A stretch of 64,000 nucleotides of DNA, from contig NZ_CDDK01000043.1 of the NCBI RefSeq assembly GCF_000820225.1, forward strand, positions 1 through 64,000, given 5' to 3'. Positions 44,669 to 54,940 of this stretch are shown in pieces. How positions within the stretch are numbered: position 1 is the first letter of the stretch; every line of letters starts with the position of its first letter. This DNA comes from Aeromonas veronii bv. veronii. GTDB lineage: Bacteria; Pseudomonadota; Gammaproteobacteria; Enterobacterales; Aeromonadaceae. The notes below the pieces were generated by a model. The model did no database searches, was not told the DNA's origin, and saw only the letters and a program-made list of their open reading frames with translations. The position numbers and the translations under genes are program-made.

Positions 44669-46255
44669 TCAGGTGGCGTTCGGGATGCCTCGCACCCCAT
44701 CTGGCTGGCGGGTTTGTGCCTCTTCCGGCAGCAGCTCCTCGCAGAACTGGCGCAGCGGCATGGGGCGGGCAAACAGGTATCCCTGTAAATAATCGACCCC
44801 TTTGGCCCTGAGGTAGTCAGCCTGACGCTCGCTCTCCACCCCTTCCGCCACCAGAGCCAGACCGAGCCGGGTCGCAAGATCGATCACGTTGTCCACGATA
44901 TGTTCCGAGAGTGACTCGGTACCGATGCGGGCGATAAAGGATTTGTCGATCTTGAGGTAATCCACATGAAACTGCTGCAGGTAAGCCAGGCTGGAGTGGC
45001 CGGTACCAAAGTCGTCGATGGCGAGTTTGACCCCCATCTCGTCCAGCTGGCGGAACAGGGAGAGGGTCTGGGGATCTGACATCAACAGCTCCCGCTCGGT
45101 CAGCTCCAGCACCAGTACCACCTTGCCGGGGAGGAAGTGACCGAGGAAGGCGCGGCACTCGGCCAGCAGGGCAAAATCGTGGCAATGAGCCGCGCTGATG
45201 TTGAAGCTGATATGAAACCCATCGGGCAACTGCTCCTGAGAGCGGTTCAACCGTGTCGCCACCTGCTTCATGATATGGGTGGTCATGGGGACGATCAGTC
45301 CCGACTCCTCCGCTTGCGGGATAAAGAGATCGGGCCGGATCACCCCTTCATTGACATGCTCCCAGCGCATCAGCACCTCGGCGCCCATCATCTTGCCGTC
45401 GTGGCTGGCAATCAGCGGCTGCAAGTAGGGAACAAACTCCCTGGCTCGCAGGGCCCGTCGCAATTCATCTGTTGGCGAGCCGGGACGCCCCAGTACCCAC
45501 CACACCAGCCAAGCCAGCAAAAGCGAGGAAACAGCCAGCCACGACAGCGCCACATGCCGCGCGGCCCACAGCGACTTCCAGTAGACCGGCATGGCATAAC
45601 CGGCATGGATGGTGAAAGGATAATGGGATGAGGTGAGGGCCTGGCTGATCCCGCGATGGAGGGTGGGCGCCTCGCTCAGATAGCGGCCAGACTCATTGAG
45701 CCAGGCCGACCCCACCTGCAGATAGAGCGCACTGGATTTTCCGCTCATGGAGAGCATGAAGCTGAGCTGGGTACTGTCGATGGCACTCAAGGCGGCATCC
45801 TTGCCCTGTTCGGTGCGCACCACCAGCAGAGGGTGATTTTGCCGCACCCGGTTGCCACTCATCAGCAACAGCTTGCGGCCGGTGTAAATGGAGCCGTCAT
45901 CGGCATCATTGGCCTCACCAAACAGCGAGGTGCAATTGATGATGCCGTTTCGCACCAGATTGACCGAACGCAGGAAAGGCTCGATGGCGACCTTCTTGCG
46001 CAGCACCAGCAGGTTGTCGCGACAGGGAGCATTCACCAGAGGCAGCACAGAGCGGTTGGCCTGCTCCGCATGATCCAGCATCGACTCCATCAGGGTTCTG
46101 GCCTTGTGGGCCGAGGCGCTGGATTCCGCTTTCAGCTCCTGCACATAATTGCTGTGGATGAGCCAAGCTCCCACCAGCAGCGGCAGGGTAAAGACCAGCA
46201 AGGCACCGCCGAAGCGTAACCCGGTTCGGGAGAGATCGATCCTGAACAGAAACAT
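44669..46255 (-). CDS. CSS-type membrane EAL c-di-GMP phosphodiesterase
   Basis: Predicted to hydrolyse c-di-GMP to pGpG. The 528-residue product has two membrane helices (about 14-35 and 235-255) around a periplasmic domain (36-235) with two cysteines in the CSS pattern (PCRDN and INCTSLFG). The EAL domain (about 265-510) keeps the key residues: AEVLMRW (EVL variant of EAL), FNISAAH, ELTERELL, IDDFGTGHSS, LKIDKSFI, and EGVE then QGYLFARP. All metal and catalytic positions look intact. Disulfide control of the periplasmic domain, as in PdeC-type enzymes, is inferred. Confidence 0.87.
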   Translation of the reverse strand: MFLFRIDLSRTGLRFGGALLVFTLPLLVGAWLIHSNYVQELKAESSASAHKARTLMESMLDHAEQANRSVLPLVNAPCRDNLLVLRKKVAIEPFLRSVNLVRNGIINCTSLFGEANDADDGSIYTGRKLLLMSGNRVRQNHPLLVVRTEQGKDAALSAIDSTQLSFMLSMSGKSSALYLQVGSAWLNESGRYLSEAPTLHRGISQALTSSHYPFTIHAGYAMPVYWKSLWAARHVALSWLAVSSLLLAWLVWWVLGRPGSPTDELRRALRAREFVPYLQPLIASHDGKMMGAEVLMRWEHVNEGVIRPDLFIPQAEESGLIVPMTTHIMKQVATRLNRSQEQLPDGFHISFNISAAHCHDFALLAECRAFLGHFLPGKVVLVLELTERELLMSDPQTLSLFRQLDEMGVKLAIDDFGTGHSSLAYLQQFHVDYLKIDKSFIARIGTESLSEHIVDNVIDLATRLGLALVAEGVESERQADYLRAKGVDYLQGYLFARPMPLRQFCEELLPEEAQTRQPDGVRGIPNAT

Positions 46256-46471
46256 AAAGAACCACGCCGCAATTCGTCAGGCCTGCCAACGCAAGCACCC
46301 AGTGAACAGATATCCACTTTCCCTCGATAACGATGCCTCATCATTACCGCACATAACCGAACAACATAACCCAAAGCGTTTATAAAACGAACCACCAAAC
46401 AGGTGGTTGGATCTCTCTAGCAAGGATCGTGCAAACAATCTTCAAAAAAGACGGTGAATAACACACAAATA
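46256..46471. other. AT-rich intergenic region upstream of the EAL gene
   Basis: About 215 bases between the EAL gene and the acnB terminator. It is AT-rich and should hold the EAL gene promoter on the minus strand, but no hexamer pair, palindrome or gene could be supported. Confidence 0.4.
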
Positions 46472-46501
46472 AATAATGCCGCGTAAATACGCGGCATTAT
46501 T
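46472..46501 (-). terminator. intrinsic terminator after acnB
   Basis: AATAATGCCGCGTA (46472-46485) and TACGCGGCATTATT (46488-46501) form a perfect 14-pair stem with loop AA, followed on the minus strand by TATTTGTG. Confidence 0.85.
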
Positions 46502-46535
46502 GGCTTCTTATCGCGCAAATCGCGCAAGAACTCCG

Positions 46536-49133
46536 TTAAACGGCTTGTTGCAGGATCACCGCATCGGCCTTCTTGGTGTAGGAGGCGATCTCGTTGAAGT
46601 TGAGGTAGCGGTAAGTATCTGCCGCAGTGGCATCGAGCGCCTTGGCGTATTGCAGGTACTCCGCCACGGTCGGGATCTTGCCGAGGATGGCGGCAACGGC
46701 GGCCAGCTCCGCAGAGGCCAGATAGACGTTGGCACCTTTACCCAGACGGTTCGGGAAGTTACGGGTGGAGGTGGAGACCACCGAGGCCCCTTCCGCTACC
46801 CGCGCCTGGTTGCCCATGCACAGGGAGCAGCCCGGGATCTCGATGCGGGCACCGACGCGACCAAAGATGCCGTAGTAGCCCTCTTCGGTCAGCTGATCCT
46901 TGTCCATCTTGGTGGGCGGTGCGATCCACATACGGGTCGGCAGCTCGCCCTGATACTTCTCGAGCAGTTTGCCGGCGGCACGGAAGTGACCGATGTTGGT
47001 CATACAGGAACCGATGAACACCTCGTCGATCTTGTCGCCAGCCACGTCGCTCAGCAGACGGGCATCGTCCGGATCGTTCGGCGCACACAGGATCGGCTCC
47101 TTGATGGTGGCCAGATCGATCTCGATGATTTCGGCGTACTCGGCATCCTTGTCCGCTTCCATCAGGGTCGGGTTGGCCAGCCACTCTTCCATCCCCTTGA
47201 TGCGACGGGTGATGGTGCGTACGTCGCCGTAGCCTTCGGAGAGCATCCATTTCAGCATCACGATGTTGGACTTCAGATACTCGATAATCGGCTCTTTATC
47301 CAGCTTGATGGTGCAACCGGCAGCGGAGCGCTCGGCGCTGGCGTCCGCCAGCTCGAATGCTTGCTCTACCTTCAGGGTCGGCAGACCTTCGATCTCGAGG
47401 ATGCGGCCGGAGAAGATGTTCTTCTTGCCCGCTTTCTCGACGGTCAGCAGCCCTTTCTGGATGGCGGCGTAGGGGATAGCATGGACCAGATCACGCAGGG
47501 TGATGCCCGGCTGCAGCTCGCCCTTGAAGCGCACCAGCACGGACTCCGGCATGTCCAGCGGCATCACGCCGGTAGCAGCGGCGAAGGCCACCAGGCCGGA
47601 GCCCGCCGGGAAGGAGATACCTATGGGGAAACGGGTGTGGGAGTCACCACCGGTACCCACGGTATCCGGCAGCAGCATGCGGTTCAGCCAGGAGTGGATG
47701 ACGCCGTCACCCGGACGCAAGCTCACACCGCCGCGGTTCATGATGAAGTCCGGCAGGGTGTGGTGGGTCTGTACGTCGATGGGCTTGGGATAGGCCGCGG
47801 TGTGGCAGAAGGACTGCATGGTCAGATCGGCGGAGAAGCCGAGGCAGGCCAGATCTTTGAGCTCGTCGCGGGTCATCGGGCCCGTGGTGTCCTGGGAGCC
47901 GACCGTGGTCATCTTGGGCTCGCAGTAAGTCCCTGGGCGAATGCCTTTCACGCCACACGCCTTGCCGACCATCTTCTGGGCCAGGGTGAAGCCTTTGCCG
48001 GTATCGGCCACCGGCTGCGGACGACGGAATACGGTGGAGAACGGCAGCCCCAGCGCTTCGCGGGCCTTGTCGGTCAGGCCGCGGCCGATGATCAGCGGAA
48101 TACGGCCACCGGCGCGCACTTCGTCGATCAGCACGTCGGTTTTCAGTTCAAACTGCGCCAGCACCTGTTCGGTGCCGTGTTTGCAGATCTTGCCGGCATA
48201 GGGGTAGATGTCGATCACATCGCCCATTTCCAGCTTGGAGACGTCCACTTCGATGGGCAGGGCGCCGGCATCTTCCATGGTGTTGAAGAAGATCGGGGCA
48301 ATCTTGCCACCCAGACAGACACCGCCAGCGCGCTTGTTCGGCACGAACGGAATGTCGTCGCCCATAAACCAGAGCACCGAGTTGGTGGCGGATTTACGGG
48401 AAGAGCCGGTACCGACCACGTCACCCACGTAGGCCAGCGGGAAACCTTTCTCTTTCAGGGCATCGATGGTCTTGATGGGGCCGACGGCGCCATCCTTGTC
48501 CGGGGTAATGCCGGGACGGGCGTTTTTCAGCATCGCCAGGGCGTGCAGCGGAATATCCGGGCGGGACCAGGCGTCCGGTGCCGGAGAGAGGTCGTCGGTG
48601 TTGGTTTCGCCGGTCACCTTGAACACGGTGACAGTGATCTTCTCGGCCAGCTCGGGGCGGGAGAGGAACCACTCGGCATCAGCCCAGGACTGCATCACCT
48701 GTTTGGCGTGGACATTGCCCGCCTTGGCCTTCTCTTCCACGTCGTGGAAGGAGTCAAACATCAGCAGGGTGTGGGAGAGCCCCTTAGCGGCAAGCGGCGC
48801 CAGGGTGGCGTGATCCAGCAGGTCGATCAGCGGTTGAATGTTGTAACCACCCTGCATGGTGCCCAGCAGTTCAACGGCTTCGGCGGCAGTCAGGATGGGA
48901 GAGTGGGCTTCGCCCTTGGCGACGGCGGTGAGGAAACCGGCTTTGACATAGGCCGCTTCATCAACACCGGGGGGAATACGGGAGGACAACAGCTCTTTCA
49001 GAAAGTCTTCTTCGCCAGCGGGCGGGTTCTTGAGCAGCTCAACCAGGGCGGCGACCTGCTCTGCATCCAGAGGTTTGGCAACCACGCCCTCGGCGGCACG
49101 TTCTGCGACGTGTTTACGGTATGTTTCAAGCAC
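46536..49133 (-). CDS. acnB: aconitate hydratase B (2-methylisocitrate dehydratase)
   Basis: AcnB interconverts citrate and isocitrate in the TCA cycle and uses a 4Fe-4S cluster. From the GTG at 49133 the protein is 865 residues, exactly the E. coli length, beginning [15 protein letters not shown]. The GTG has GAGGA eight bases upstream; the in-frame ATG at 49172 would add 13 unrelated residues. Fe-S cysteines are visible in [15 protein letters not shown] and [11 protein letters not shown] near the C-terminus, and the swivel region [15 protein letters not shown] is present. A structured leader (49166-49211) precedes it. Confidence 0.96.
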   Translation of the reverse strand: MLETYRKHVAERAAEGVVAKPLDAEQVAALVELLKNPPAGEEDFLKELLSSRIPPGVDEAAYVKAGFLTAVAKGEAHSPILTAAEAVELLGTMQGGYNIQPLIDLLDHATLAPLAAKGLSHTLLMFDSFHDVEEKAKAGNVHAKQVMQSWADAEWFLSRPELAEKITVTVFKVTGETNTDDLSPAPDAWSRPDIPLHALAMLKNARPGITPDKDGAVGPIKTIDALKEKGFPLAYVGDVVGTGSSRKSATNSVLWFMGDDIPFVPNKRAGGVCLGGKIAPIFFNTMEDAGALPIEVDVSKLEMGDVIDIYPYAGKICKHGTEQVLAQFELKTDVLIDEVRAGGRIPLIIGRGLTDKAREALGLPFSTVFRRPQPVADTGKGFTLAQKMVGKACGVKGIRPGTYCEPKMTTVGSQDTTGPMTRDELKDLACLGFSADLTMQSFCHTAAYPKPIDVQTHHTLPDFIMNRGGVSLRPGDGVIHSWLNRMLLPDTVGTGGDSHTRFPIGISFPAGSGLVAFAAATGVMPLDMPESVLVRFKGELQPGITLRDLVHAIPYAAIQKGLLTVEKAGKKNIFSGRILEIEGLPTLKVEQAFELADASAERSAAGCTIKLDKEPIIEYLKSNIVMLKWMLSEGYGDVRTITRRIKGMEEWLANPTLMEADKDAEYAEIIEIDLATIKEPILCAPNDPDDARLLSDVAGDKIDEVFIGSCMTNIGHFRAAGKLLEKYQGELPTRMWIAPPTKMDKDQLTEEGYYGIFGRVGARIEIPGCSLCMGNQARVAEGASVVSTSTRNFPNRLGKGANVYLASAELAAVAAILGKIPTVAEYLQYAKALDATAADTYRYLNFNEIASYTKKADAVILQQAV

Positions 49134-49165
49134 GACTAATTCCTCTTTGGTCTTTTTTTGGGGTT

Positions 49166-49211
49166 CGCCCACGCTCGCGGCGATCGTCCTTGCGGGACAC
49201 CCCGTAGGGTG
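49166..49211 (-). other. structured leader of acnB with three small hairpins
   Basis: Within 80 bases upstream of acnB are three nested-order stems: CACCC/GGGTG (49198-49202 with 49207-49211), GTCC/GGAC (49186-49189 with 49195-49198, sharing one base with the first), and CGCC/GGCG (49166-49169 with 49079-type pairing at 49179-49182). They lie in the region of the mRNA just before the ribosome site. In E. coli this leader is bound by RyhB and by apo-AcnB; whether this one behaves alike is not shown. Confidence 0.35.
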
Positions 49212-49362
49212 CTCCCCACTATATAAGTTTTAACGACTAATTAAAATCCAAACCCTGTTTACTTATTCACCACAAAATCGTAACCAATTAAACAGGCTGG
49301 TGTTTTTTGAAAATTAATTGAGCGCCCTCAACCAGAGTTAACAAATTGGCATCATTTCGGCA

Positions 49363-51627
49363 TTATTCGAACGTACTGCCCAATTGCAGATAGAAGACGT
49401 CATTGCCCCCCTCCGCCATGCCGTAGCCGAGGAACACAGGGCCGAGGAAACTCTCCACCCCGACATAAAGCGAACCGGCGGTAAACGAGCTCTCCAGACT
49501 GATATCCTCACCCTTGTTCCAGACCCCCCCCTGCTCCAGAGATCCACCCAGATAGAGCGGCATCTTGAGGGCACCAAAGTCATTGTCTGCCACCCGATAG
49601 ATGTAGCGCAGGCCACCAAACAGGCTATAGCGACCGCTCAGCTGGTAGCGCTGGAAACCGGAGAGGCGGAACAGCCCGCCCAGATCCTGAATATGCAGCG
49701 GCACCACCTCTTCACTGCCCGAGCCACCCCCTTCGAGGATCAGGTTGAGGCTGTGCCTGTCCCATGACCAGGGCTTGATCATCGAGAGCTGATAATTCCA
49801 GCCTTCACTGCGGCCATCTGCTGACTCGAGTCCATCCACACTGACGTGTGAGTGGCCCAGTTTCATGTCCCATTTCATCCCCTGATAGGGGAAATAGCGG
49901 CTATCCAGATTGTCGTGTTCAAAGCGGACATAGGGGCCCCACGCCGTGGCATCCATCTCCAGCCCCTTGAAGTTCTTCACATCAATCGTACCCAGTTGTC
50001 CCTCCAGCCCCATCGACAACCGGCTCCAGGGCTGGCGGTTCCAGCCCACCGCCAGATCGCCGCTGAAGAAGGAGTATTCGGAGTCGAGATAGCTTATCGA
50101 AACCGCCTCGGGATCCGGATTGGGGAAAAACAGGCGGCGCAGGGTCTGGTCATAGGCCAGACTCGCCTCACCATAGAAGGTCTGGGAGGGTTCGAGCGGG
50201 GTATAGAAGTCGGTCTTGATATGTTTGGCCGTGCCCAGCGACGCCTCGGTCAGCCACTCCGCCCCCCACTCGTTGACGTTGGTGAGGGTATAGGACATGC
50301 CGACGTTGTAGTTGGAGGTGTTCTCGAAGTCATCGGTGAAACCGAACTGGAAGTTGAGGTAGCCCGGCCCCCAGTTCTTCTCGCTGGCATCCACCAGCAG
50401 CACGTTCTCCCCGTCACGCTCCTCCACCTCGTAGGTGATGCGATCGAACGACTCAAGGGCATAGAGGCGGCGAATGCCCGCTTCCAGACTCTCGTTGGTC
50501 TGCACCTTGTCCGGCCGCACTTTCAGCATGGCGCGCACCGTCTCGTCGGAGAGGCGCGACTTGTTGATGATCTCCACCTTGTCGATGAAGTAGGCGGGCT
50601 GACCGCTACGCTCGGCACGGCGGCTCAGCTTCTGGTTGCGATAGGCGTTGTACTGCGCCTTGGTGAGCGACAGCTTATCGAGTTGCAGCGACACCTTGTC
50701 AGCCGCCGTCTCACCGATCTTGATCCCCTCCGGCATCCGGGCAAAGTCGGCGATCCCCATATCGCCAAACTCGGGGGCGATCAGAATATCCTTCGGTCCC
50801 ATCAGCGCCTTCTGCTTGTCGGTGCCCACCTGGGTCATGTAGGTGGTGAGCTGGTCGATCATCGCCAACCCTGACTTGAGGGACTCCCGGGTACGCAGCT
50901 TGGCACCGATATCCACCGCGATCACCACGTCGGCCCCCATCGCCTTGGCGACATCCACCGGCATGTTGTTGACGCTGCCGCCGTCCGCCAGGATGTGCCC
51001 CTCCCACTCCACCGGCTTGAGGGCGCCGGGAATGGACATAGAGGCCTGCATCGCCTTGGCCAGGCTGCCGTGATCCAGCACAAAGGGGGTGACCGTCTCC
51101 ATGTCGGTCGCCATGGCGCGGTAGGGAATGGGGAGATCATCGAAGCTCTCCTGCACCGGCAGGTTGGAGGTGGCCCCCCGCAGCAGGCTGGCCATGGATT
51201 GGCCCTGGAAGAAACCGTCCGGCAACTGGGTGGTATCGCCATTCACCCCGATGTCGGTGCGCAGCTGATACTGTTCGTTCTGCTGCTTTTTACGCAACGA
51301 CAGCTCGTCGCGGCCAACCTTGTCCTGATACCCCTTGTTCCAGTCGATGGCCAAAGTGGTGCGTTCCACCTCCTCGGCACTGAGCCCCATGGCATACATC
51401 CCCGCCACATAAGAGCCCATGCTGGTGCCGACTATGATGTCAACCGGGATCCGTTTCTGCTCCAGCACCTTGAGGATGCCGATATGGGCCGATCCCTTGG
51501 CGCCGCCGCCGCTGAGCACCACCGCAATTTTCGGGCGATCCCCCTGTGCCGCCACAGCCAGCAGCGGGCAGGCCGCCAGCATCACCAAAAGCAGACGGGT
51601 CCATCCCGCACCTAAGCTGCGCATCAT
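49363..51627 (-). CDS. patatin-like phospholipase with Omp85-type barrel (type Vd secretion, PlpD-like)
   Basis: The 754-residue precursor has a signal peptide (to about VAAQGD), then a patatin domain (about 30-230) with the oxyanion loop VVLSGGGAKGSAHIG, the catalytic Ser in GTSMGSY, and the Asp in DGGS. A POTRA-like domain (about 345-415: AYFIDKVEIINKSRLSDETVRAML) leads into a C-terminal Omp85-like 16-strand barrel ending QLGSTFE. This is the PlpD/FplA architecture, in which the barrel carries its own phospholipase to the surface. Start choice is soft: ATGs at 51636, 51627 and 51624; I chose 51627, which has GGA near it. It stands alone. Confidence 0.88.
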   Translation of the reverse strand: MMRSLGAGWTRLLLVMLAACPLLAVAAQGDRPKIAVVLSGGGAKGSAHIGILKVLEQKRIPVDIIVGTSMGSYVAGMYAMGLSAEEVERTTLAIDWNKGYQDKVGRDELSLRKKQQNEQYQLRTDIGVNGDTTQLPDGFFQGQSMASLLRGATSNLPVQESFDDLPIPYRAMATDMETVTPFVLDHGSLAKAMQASMSIPGALKPVEWEGHILADGGSVNNMPVDVAKAMGADVVIAVDIGAKLRTRESLKSGLAMIDQLTTYMTQVGTDKQKALMGPKDILIAPEFGDMGIADFARMPEGIKIGETAADKVSLQLDKLSLTKAQYNAYRNQKLSRRAERSGQPAYFIDKVEIINKSRLSDETVRAMLKVRPDKVQTNESLEAGIRRLYALESFDRITYEVEERDGENVLLVDASEKNWGPGYLNFQFGFTDDFENTSNYNVGMSYTLTNVNEWGAEWLTEASLGTAKHIKTDFYTPLEPSQTFYGEASLAYDQTLRRLFFPNPDPEAVSISYLDSEYSFFSGDLAVGWNRQPWSRLSMGLEGQLGTIDVKNFKGLEMDATAWGPYVRFEHDNLDSRYFPYQGMKWDMKLGHSHVSVDGLESADGRSEGWNYQLSMIKPWSWDRHSLNLILEGGGSGSEEVVPLHIQDLGGLFRLSGFQRYQLSGRYSLFGGLRYIYRVADNDFGALKMPLYLGGSLEQGGVWNKGEDISLESSFTAGSLYVGVESFLGPVFLGYGMAEGGNDVFYLQLGSTFE

Positions 51628-51858
51628 ATTTTCCATATTATTCAGAGGGTCAGTCACCAAGGATGGCCTCTACTATAAGGGGCCCGGCAGTTAGCGCAAC
51701 CGTCAATCCGCATCCCGCCTGTGCTGCATGGCGAAGGGGCACACCGCCGCCCCTGTGAGCGCAAACGTAATCCGCAAATAAAGGGCTGCAAGCCTCATGG
51801 GTAGCGCCGCGCTGCCGCTAATATGAGCGTCGTCAATCTCAACCTTTTGAGCACCTTT

Positions 51859-53769
51859 ATGCTGGCAACCCTCACTCTTAAACAGAAAATACTGGCCACG
51901 GTCACCCTGGCCGTGGTCGTCTCCTGCCTGCTGGTAGGCTACTTCAGCCAACGCTCGGCCCAGCAACTGATCGAAAACCGGATGTTTGAGCAGGAGCTCC
52001 CCAACCTGACCCAGCGGATCAGCAAGGAGATTGAACAGGATCTCCACGGCATCGCCCAGGCCGCACGCCAACTGGCCACCGACCGCTTCATCCTCGACTG
52101 GGTGGATCGGGGCATGCCCAAAGAGCAGGAGCCAATCCTCATCAACCAGCTCAAGGATGTGGCCAACCAGTATGGTCTGGTGACCGCCTCCTTCGCCGAT
52201 CGCCAGACCGCAGCCTACTACAACCAGGATGGCTTTCTGCGCAACCTGACCCCCACGCAAGATGCCTGGTTCTATGACTACACCAAGAGCCAGAAGGAGA
52301 TGACCCTCAGCATCTTCCGCGAGAGCAACGGCGAGGTGAAGCTGTTCGTCAACTTCCAGCAGCTCTACGGGCGCGGGCTGGCCGGCTTTGCAAAATCCCT
52401 CGACACCATGGTGACCATGGTCTCCAACTTCCGGCTGGAAGAGAGCGGCATCGTCTTTATGGTCGATGGCAGCGGCAAGGTGAAGCTGCACCCCGAGGCC
52501 AACCGCATCGAGCGTGACACACTTGGCAACATTGCCAGTGGTGATACCGGCAGCCTGCTGGCCAAACGCCCCTTTGCCGTCATCAACGCCGAAGTCAATG
52601 GCGAGCCCATGGTACTGGCCAGCAGCTATATCCCGCTGCTCGACTGGTATCTGGTGGCCCAGGTGCCAGAAGCCGAGATCTATGCCGAGCTGGATCAGAC
52701 CCGCAACGAGATCCTGATGATCTCGCTGGTGATTGCGCTCGCCATGGGGCTGATGGGGATGCTGCTGGCAGGCTCGGTTAGCCGCCCGCTCAACGAGCTG
52801 GCCCGCCTGTTCAAGGAGCTGGGCAGCGGCGATGGGGATCTTACCCAGCGCCTGAAAGTGGAGGGGCGTGACGAACTGAGTCAGGTCGCCACCGGCTTCA
52901 ACAACTTCGTCGCCAAGATCCACGGCTCCATCGAGCAGGTGGCGGAGAACTCCCGCCAGCTCGCGGCCACCGCCAACGAGGTGGCCAACAAGGCGCAGCT
53001 GACCCAGCACAACTGTACTGCCCAGCGTGACCGCACCGTGCAGGTGGCCACCGCCATCCACGAAATGGGGGCCACGGTGAGCGAGATCGCCGGTAACGCT
53101 TCGCTGGCAGCCGAAGTAGCCAGACAGGCCAACGATCAGGCCGATGCAGGGGCAGTAGTGGTAGCGCAGGCGCGCCACGGCATCGTCGACCTCTCAGGCG
53201 AGATTGAGCAGGTGGCCGGGGTTATCGAGTCGCTGGCGAGCCAGACCGACTCCATCGGCAGCATCCTCGAAACCATCCGCAGCATCTCGGAGCAGACCAA
53301 CCTGCTGGCACTGAACGCCGCCATCGAGGCCGCTCGCGCCGGTGAACAGGGTCGCGGTTTCGCCGTGGTGGCAGATGAAGTGCGCAATCTGGCCAACCGC
53401 TCCGCCGCCTCGACCGCCGAGATCCAGGGGATGATCAACCGCTTGCAGGAGCAAAGTGCCCGCGCTGTCAGCGCCATGGCGCAGGGGCGCAACCAGAGTC
53501 TGGAGGTGGTGAGCCAGGCCGATGAGGCCAACGCCGCCCTCGGCCAGATCACCGCCCATATCACCCAGATCAACGACATGAACATCCAGGTCGCCACCGC
53601 CACCGAGGAGCAGTCGAGTGTGGTCGGCGAGATCAACCGCAACGTGGAAGACATCAACCAGCTCACCATGGAAACCGCCGATATCGCCCACCAGCTGACC
53701 GAATCGAGCCGCAGCCTGCAGCAGCTCTCCGGTCAGCTGGACAAGCTGGTCGGCAACTTCCGGCTCTGA
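51859..53769 (+). CDS. methyl-accepting chemotaxis protein (dCache sensor)
   Basis: The 636-residue transmembrane receptor has helix 1 at about 10-27, a large periplasmic Cache-type sensor (about 30-285), helix 2 (about 293-315), a HAMP domain (about 316-370: [27 protein letters not shown] region) and a long coiled-coil signalling domain with the conserved hairpin tip [33 protein letters not shown] (about 485-517). It ends NFRL, without the CheR-docking pentapeptide. Ligand unknown. Start 51859 is preferred because the first helix starts there; an in-frame ATG at 51823 is also possible. Confidence 0.9.
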   Translation: MLATLTLKQKILATVTLAVVVSCLLVGYFSQRSAQQLIENRMFEQELPNLTQRISKEIEQDLHGIAQAARQLATDRFILDWVDRGMPKEQEPILINQLKDVANQYGLVTASFADRQTAAYYNQDGFLRNLTPTQDAWFYDYTKSQKEMTLSIFRESNGEVKLFVNFQQLYGRGLAGFAKSLDTMVTMVSNFRLEESGIVFMVDGSGKVKLHPEANRIERDTLGNIASGDTGSLLAKRPFAVINAEVNGEPMVLASSYIPLLDWYLVAQVPEAEIYAELDQTRNEILMISLVIALAMGLMGMLLAGSVSRPLNELARLFKELGSGDGDLTQRLKVEGRDELSQVATGFNNFVAKIHGSIEQVAENSRQLAATANEVANKAQLTQHNCTAQRDRTVQVATAIHEMGATVSEIAGNASLAAEVARQANDQADAGAVVVAQARHGIVDLSGEIEQVAGVIESLASQTDSIGSILETIRSISEQTNLLALNAAIEAARAGEQGRGFAVVADEVRNLANRSAASTAEIQGMINRLQEQSARAVSAMAQGRNQSLEVVSQADEANAALGQITAHITQINDMNIQVATATEEQSSVVGEINRNVEDINQLTMETADIAHQLTESSRSLQQLSGQLDKLVGNFRL

Positions 53770-53792
53770 CCCCGACCTTGACCTGAGTCCTC

Positions 53793-53828
53793 AACAACAG
53801 AGAGCGCCGTGGCGCTCTCTGTTGTTTT
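53793..53828. terminator. bidirectional terminator after the chemoreceptor gene
   Basis: AACAACAGAGAGCGCC (53793-53808) and GGCGCTCTCTGTTGTT (53811-53826) form a perfect 16-pair stem with loop GT between converging genes. Confidence 0.92.
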
Positions 53829-53853
53829 GGTGGCGGCTAATCCGGCATAGCAG

Positions 53854-54816
53854 TCAGCCCTTGCCATCCCGTTTGCGCTGATACATCAGCTCATCCGCGC
53901 TGGTGAGCAGCTCGGCCAGGGAGACACAGCCGCGCCCGTCATAGCAGACAATCCCGGTGCTGCAGGTCAGCGCATAGCCGCAACCACTGTGCTGATTGTG
54001 CTCGGCCAACATGGCATTGAAACGCTCATAGGCTAGTTGTGCCTGCGCCTCTAGCACATTGGGCAACAGGACGGCGAACTCATCGCCGCCCATGCGGGCA
54101 AACACGTCTGCGCCCCGAAAAGCCTGCTTGAGCAGAGTGGCAAAGGCGATCAGGGCCCGATCCCCTTCTGCATGCCCCCACCGATCGTTGATCCCCTTGA
54201 AGCCATTGAGATCCAGATAGAGCAGCGCCAGCGGCATCTGCAAGCGACCGGCCAGCGAGAGGCTCTTCTCCGCCAGCATCACGAACCCGCGCCGATTGGA
54301 GATCAGGGTCAACTCATCAATGGTGGCCAGCTGCACCGCTTCGAGCTCCCGCACCACCATCGCCGCCAGATCCTTGAGCAGCCCCACATCCTCGTCGCTC
54401 AATTCCCGCGGCACCGTATCGATGATGCAGAGCGTCCCCAGTTTGCAACCGTTGGCGATCCGCAGTGGCTGTCCGGCATAGAAGCGGATGCCGGGCCCAC
54501 CCACCACCAGCGGATTGTCGGCAAAGCGGGGATCCTGCGAAGCATCCGGCACGATGAAGGTCTCATTGCCCATGATGGCGTGGCCACAGAACGAAATGTC
54601 ACGTGCGGTCTCACTGACCTCCAGCCCGATACAGGATTTGAACCACTGGCGATCTTCATCCACCAGACTCACCAGCGCGATGGGAACATTGAACAGCCGT
54701 CTGGCCATGCGGGTCAGCCGGTCAAACCGCTCCTCGGCCTCGGAATCCAGCAAAGAGAGCCGCCGCAGGGTCTCCAACCGCAATGCCTCATCGGGGGGAA
54801 TGGGGGCTTCTAGCAT
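53854..54816 (-). CDS. GAF-GGDEF diguanylate cyclase
   Basis: The 320-residue soluble protein has a GAF sensor (about 25-155: RLFNVPIALVSLVDEDRQWFKS, ISFCGHAIM, GKLGTLCIID-like end) and a GGDEF domain (about 165-315). The active loop is the canonical GGDEF. An intact I-site is present as RGAD five residues upstream, so feedback inhibition is expected. GAF domains of this widespread type precede GGDEF domains in many proteobacteria; the ligand is unknown. ATG 54816 has GAGAGG five bases upstream. It converges with the chemoreceptor gene, separated by a strong terminator. Confidence 0.9.
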   Translation of the reverse strand: MLEAPIPPDEALRLETLRRLSLLDSEAEERFDRLTRMARRLFNVPIALVSLVDEDRQWFKSCIGLEVSETARDISFCGHAIMGNETFIVPDASQDPRFADNPLVVGGPGIRFYAGQPLRIANGCKLGTLCIIDTVPRELSDEDVGLLKDLAAMVVRELEAVQLATIDELTLISNRRGFVMLAEKSLSLAGRLQMPLALLYLDLNGFKGINDRWGHAEGDRALIAFATLLKQAFRGADVFARMGGDEFAVLLPNVLEAQAQLAYERFNAMLAEHNQHSGCGYALTCSTGIVCYDGRGCVSLAELLTSADELMYQRKRDGKG

Positions 54817-54893
54817 TGTGCCTCTCTCGTCTGTGCCAAAACCTATCTTTAGCATATGGGGCTTTGTCGAAGTCGGGGCAGCAAGGAGAAAAC

Positions 54894-54921
54894 AAAAAGC
54901 CGCTCATTCGAGCGGCTTTTT
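54894..54921 (-). terminator. intrinsic terminator of the pdh operon
   Basis: AAAAAGCCGCTC (54894-54905) and GAGCGGCTTTTT (54910-54921) pair perfectly over loop ATTC, 20 bases after lpd. Confidence 0.92.
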
Positions 54922-54940
54922 AGACAAGCGGAGAAGAAAA

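Noticed and set aside
46476..49139. 887-codon open frame on the plus strand
   Set aside because: It lies entirely antisense to acnB, which is a certain gene. The His/Gly/Asp-rich composition is the usual shadow of GC-rich coding DNA read backwards.
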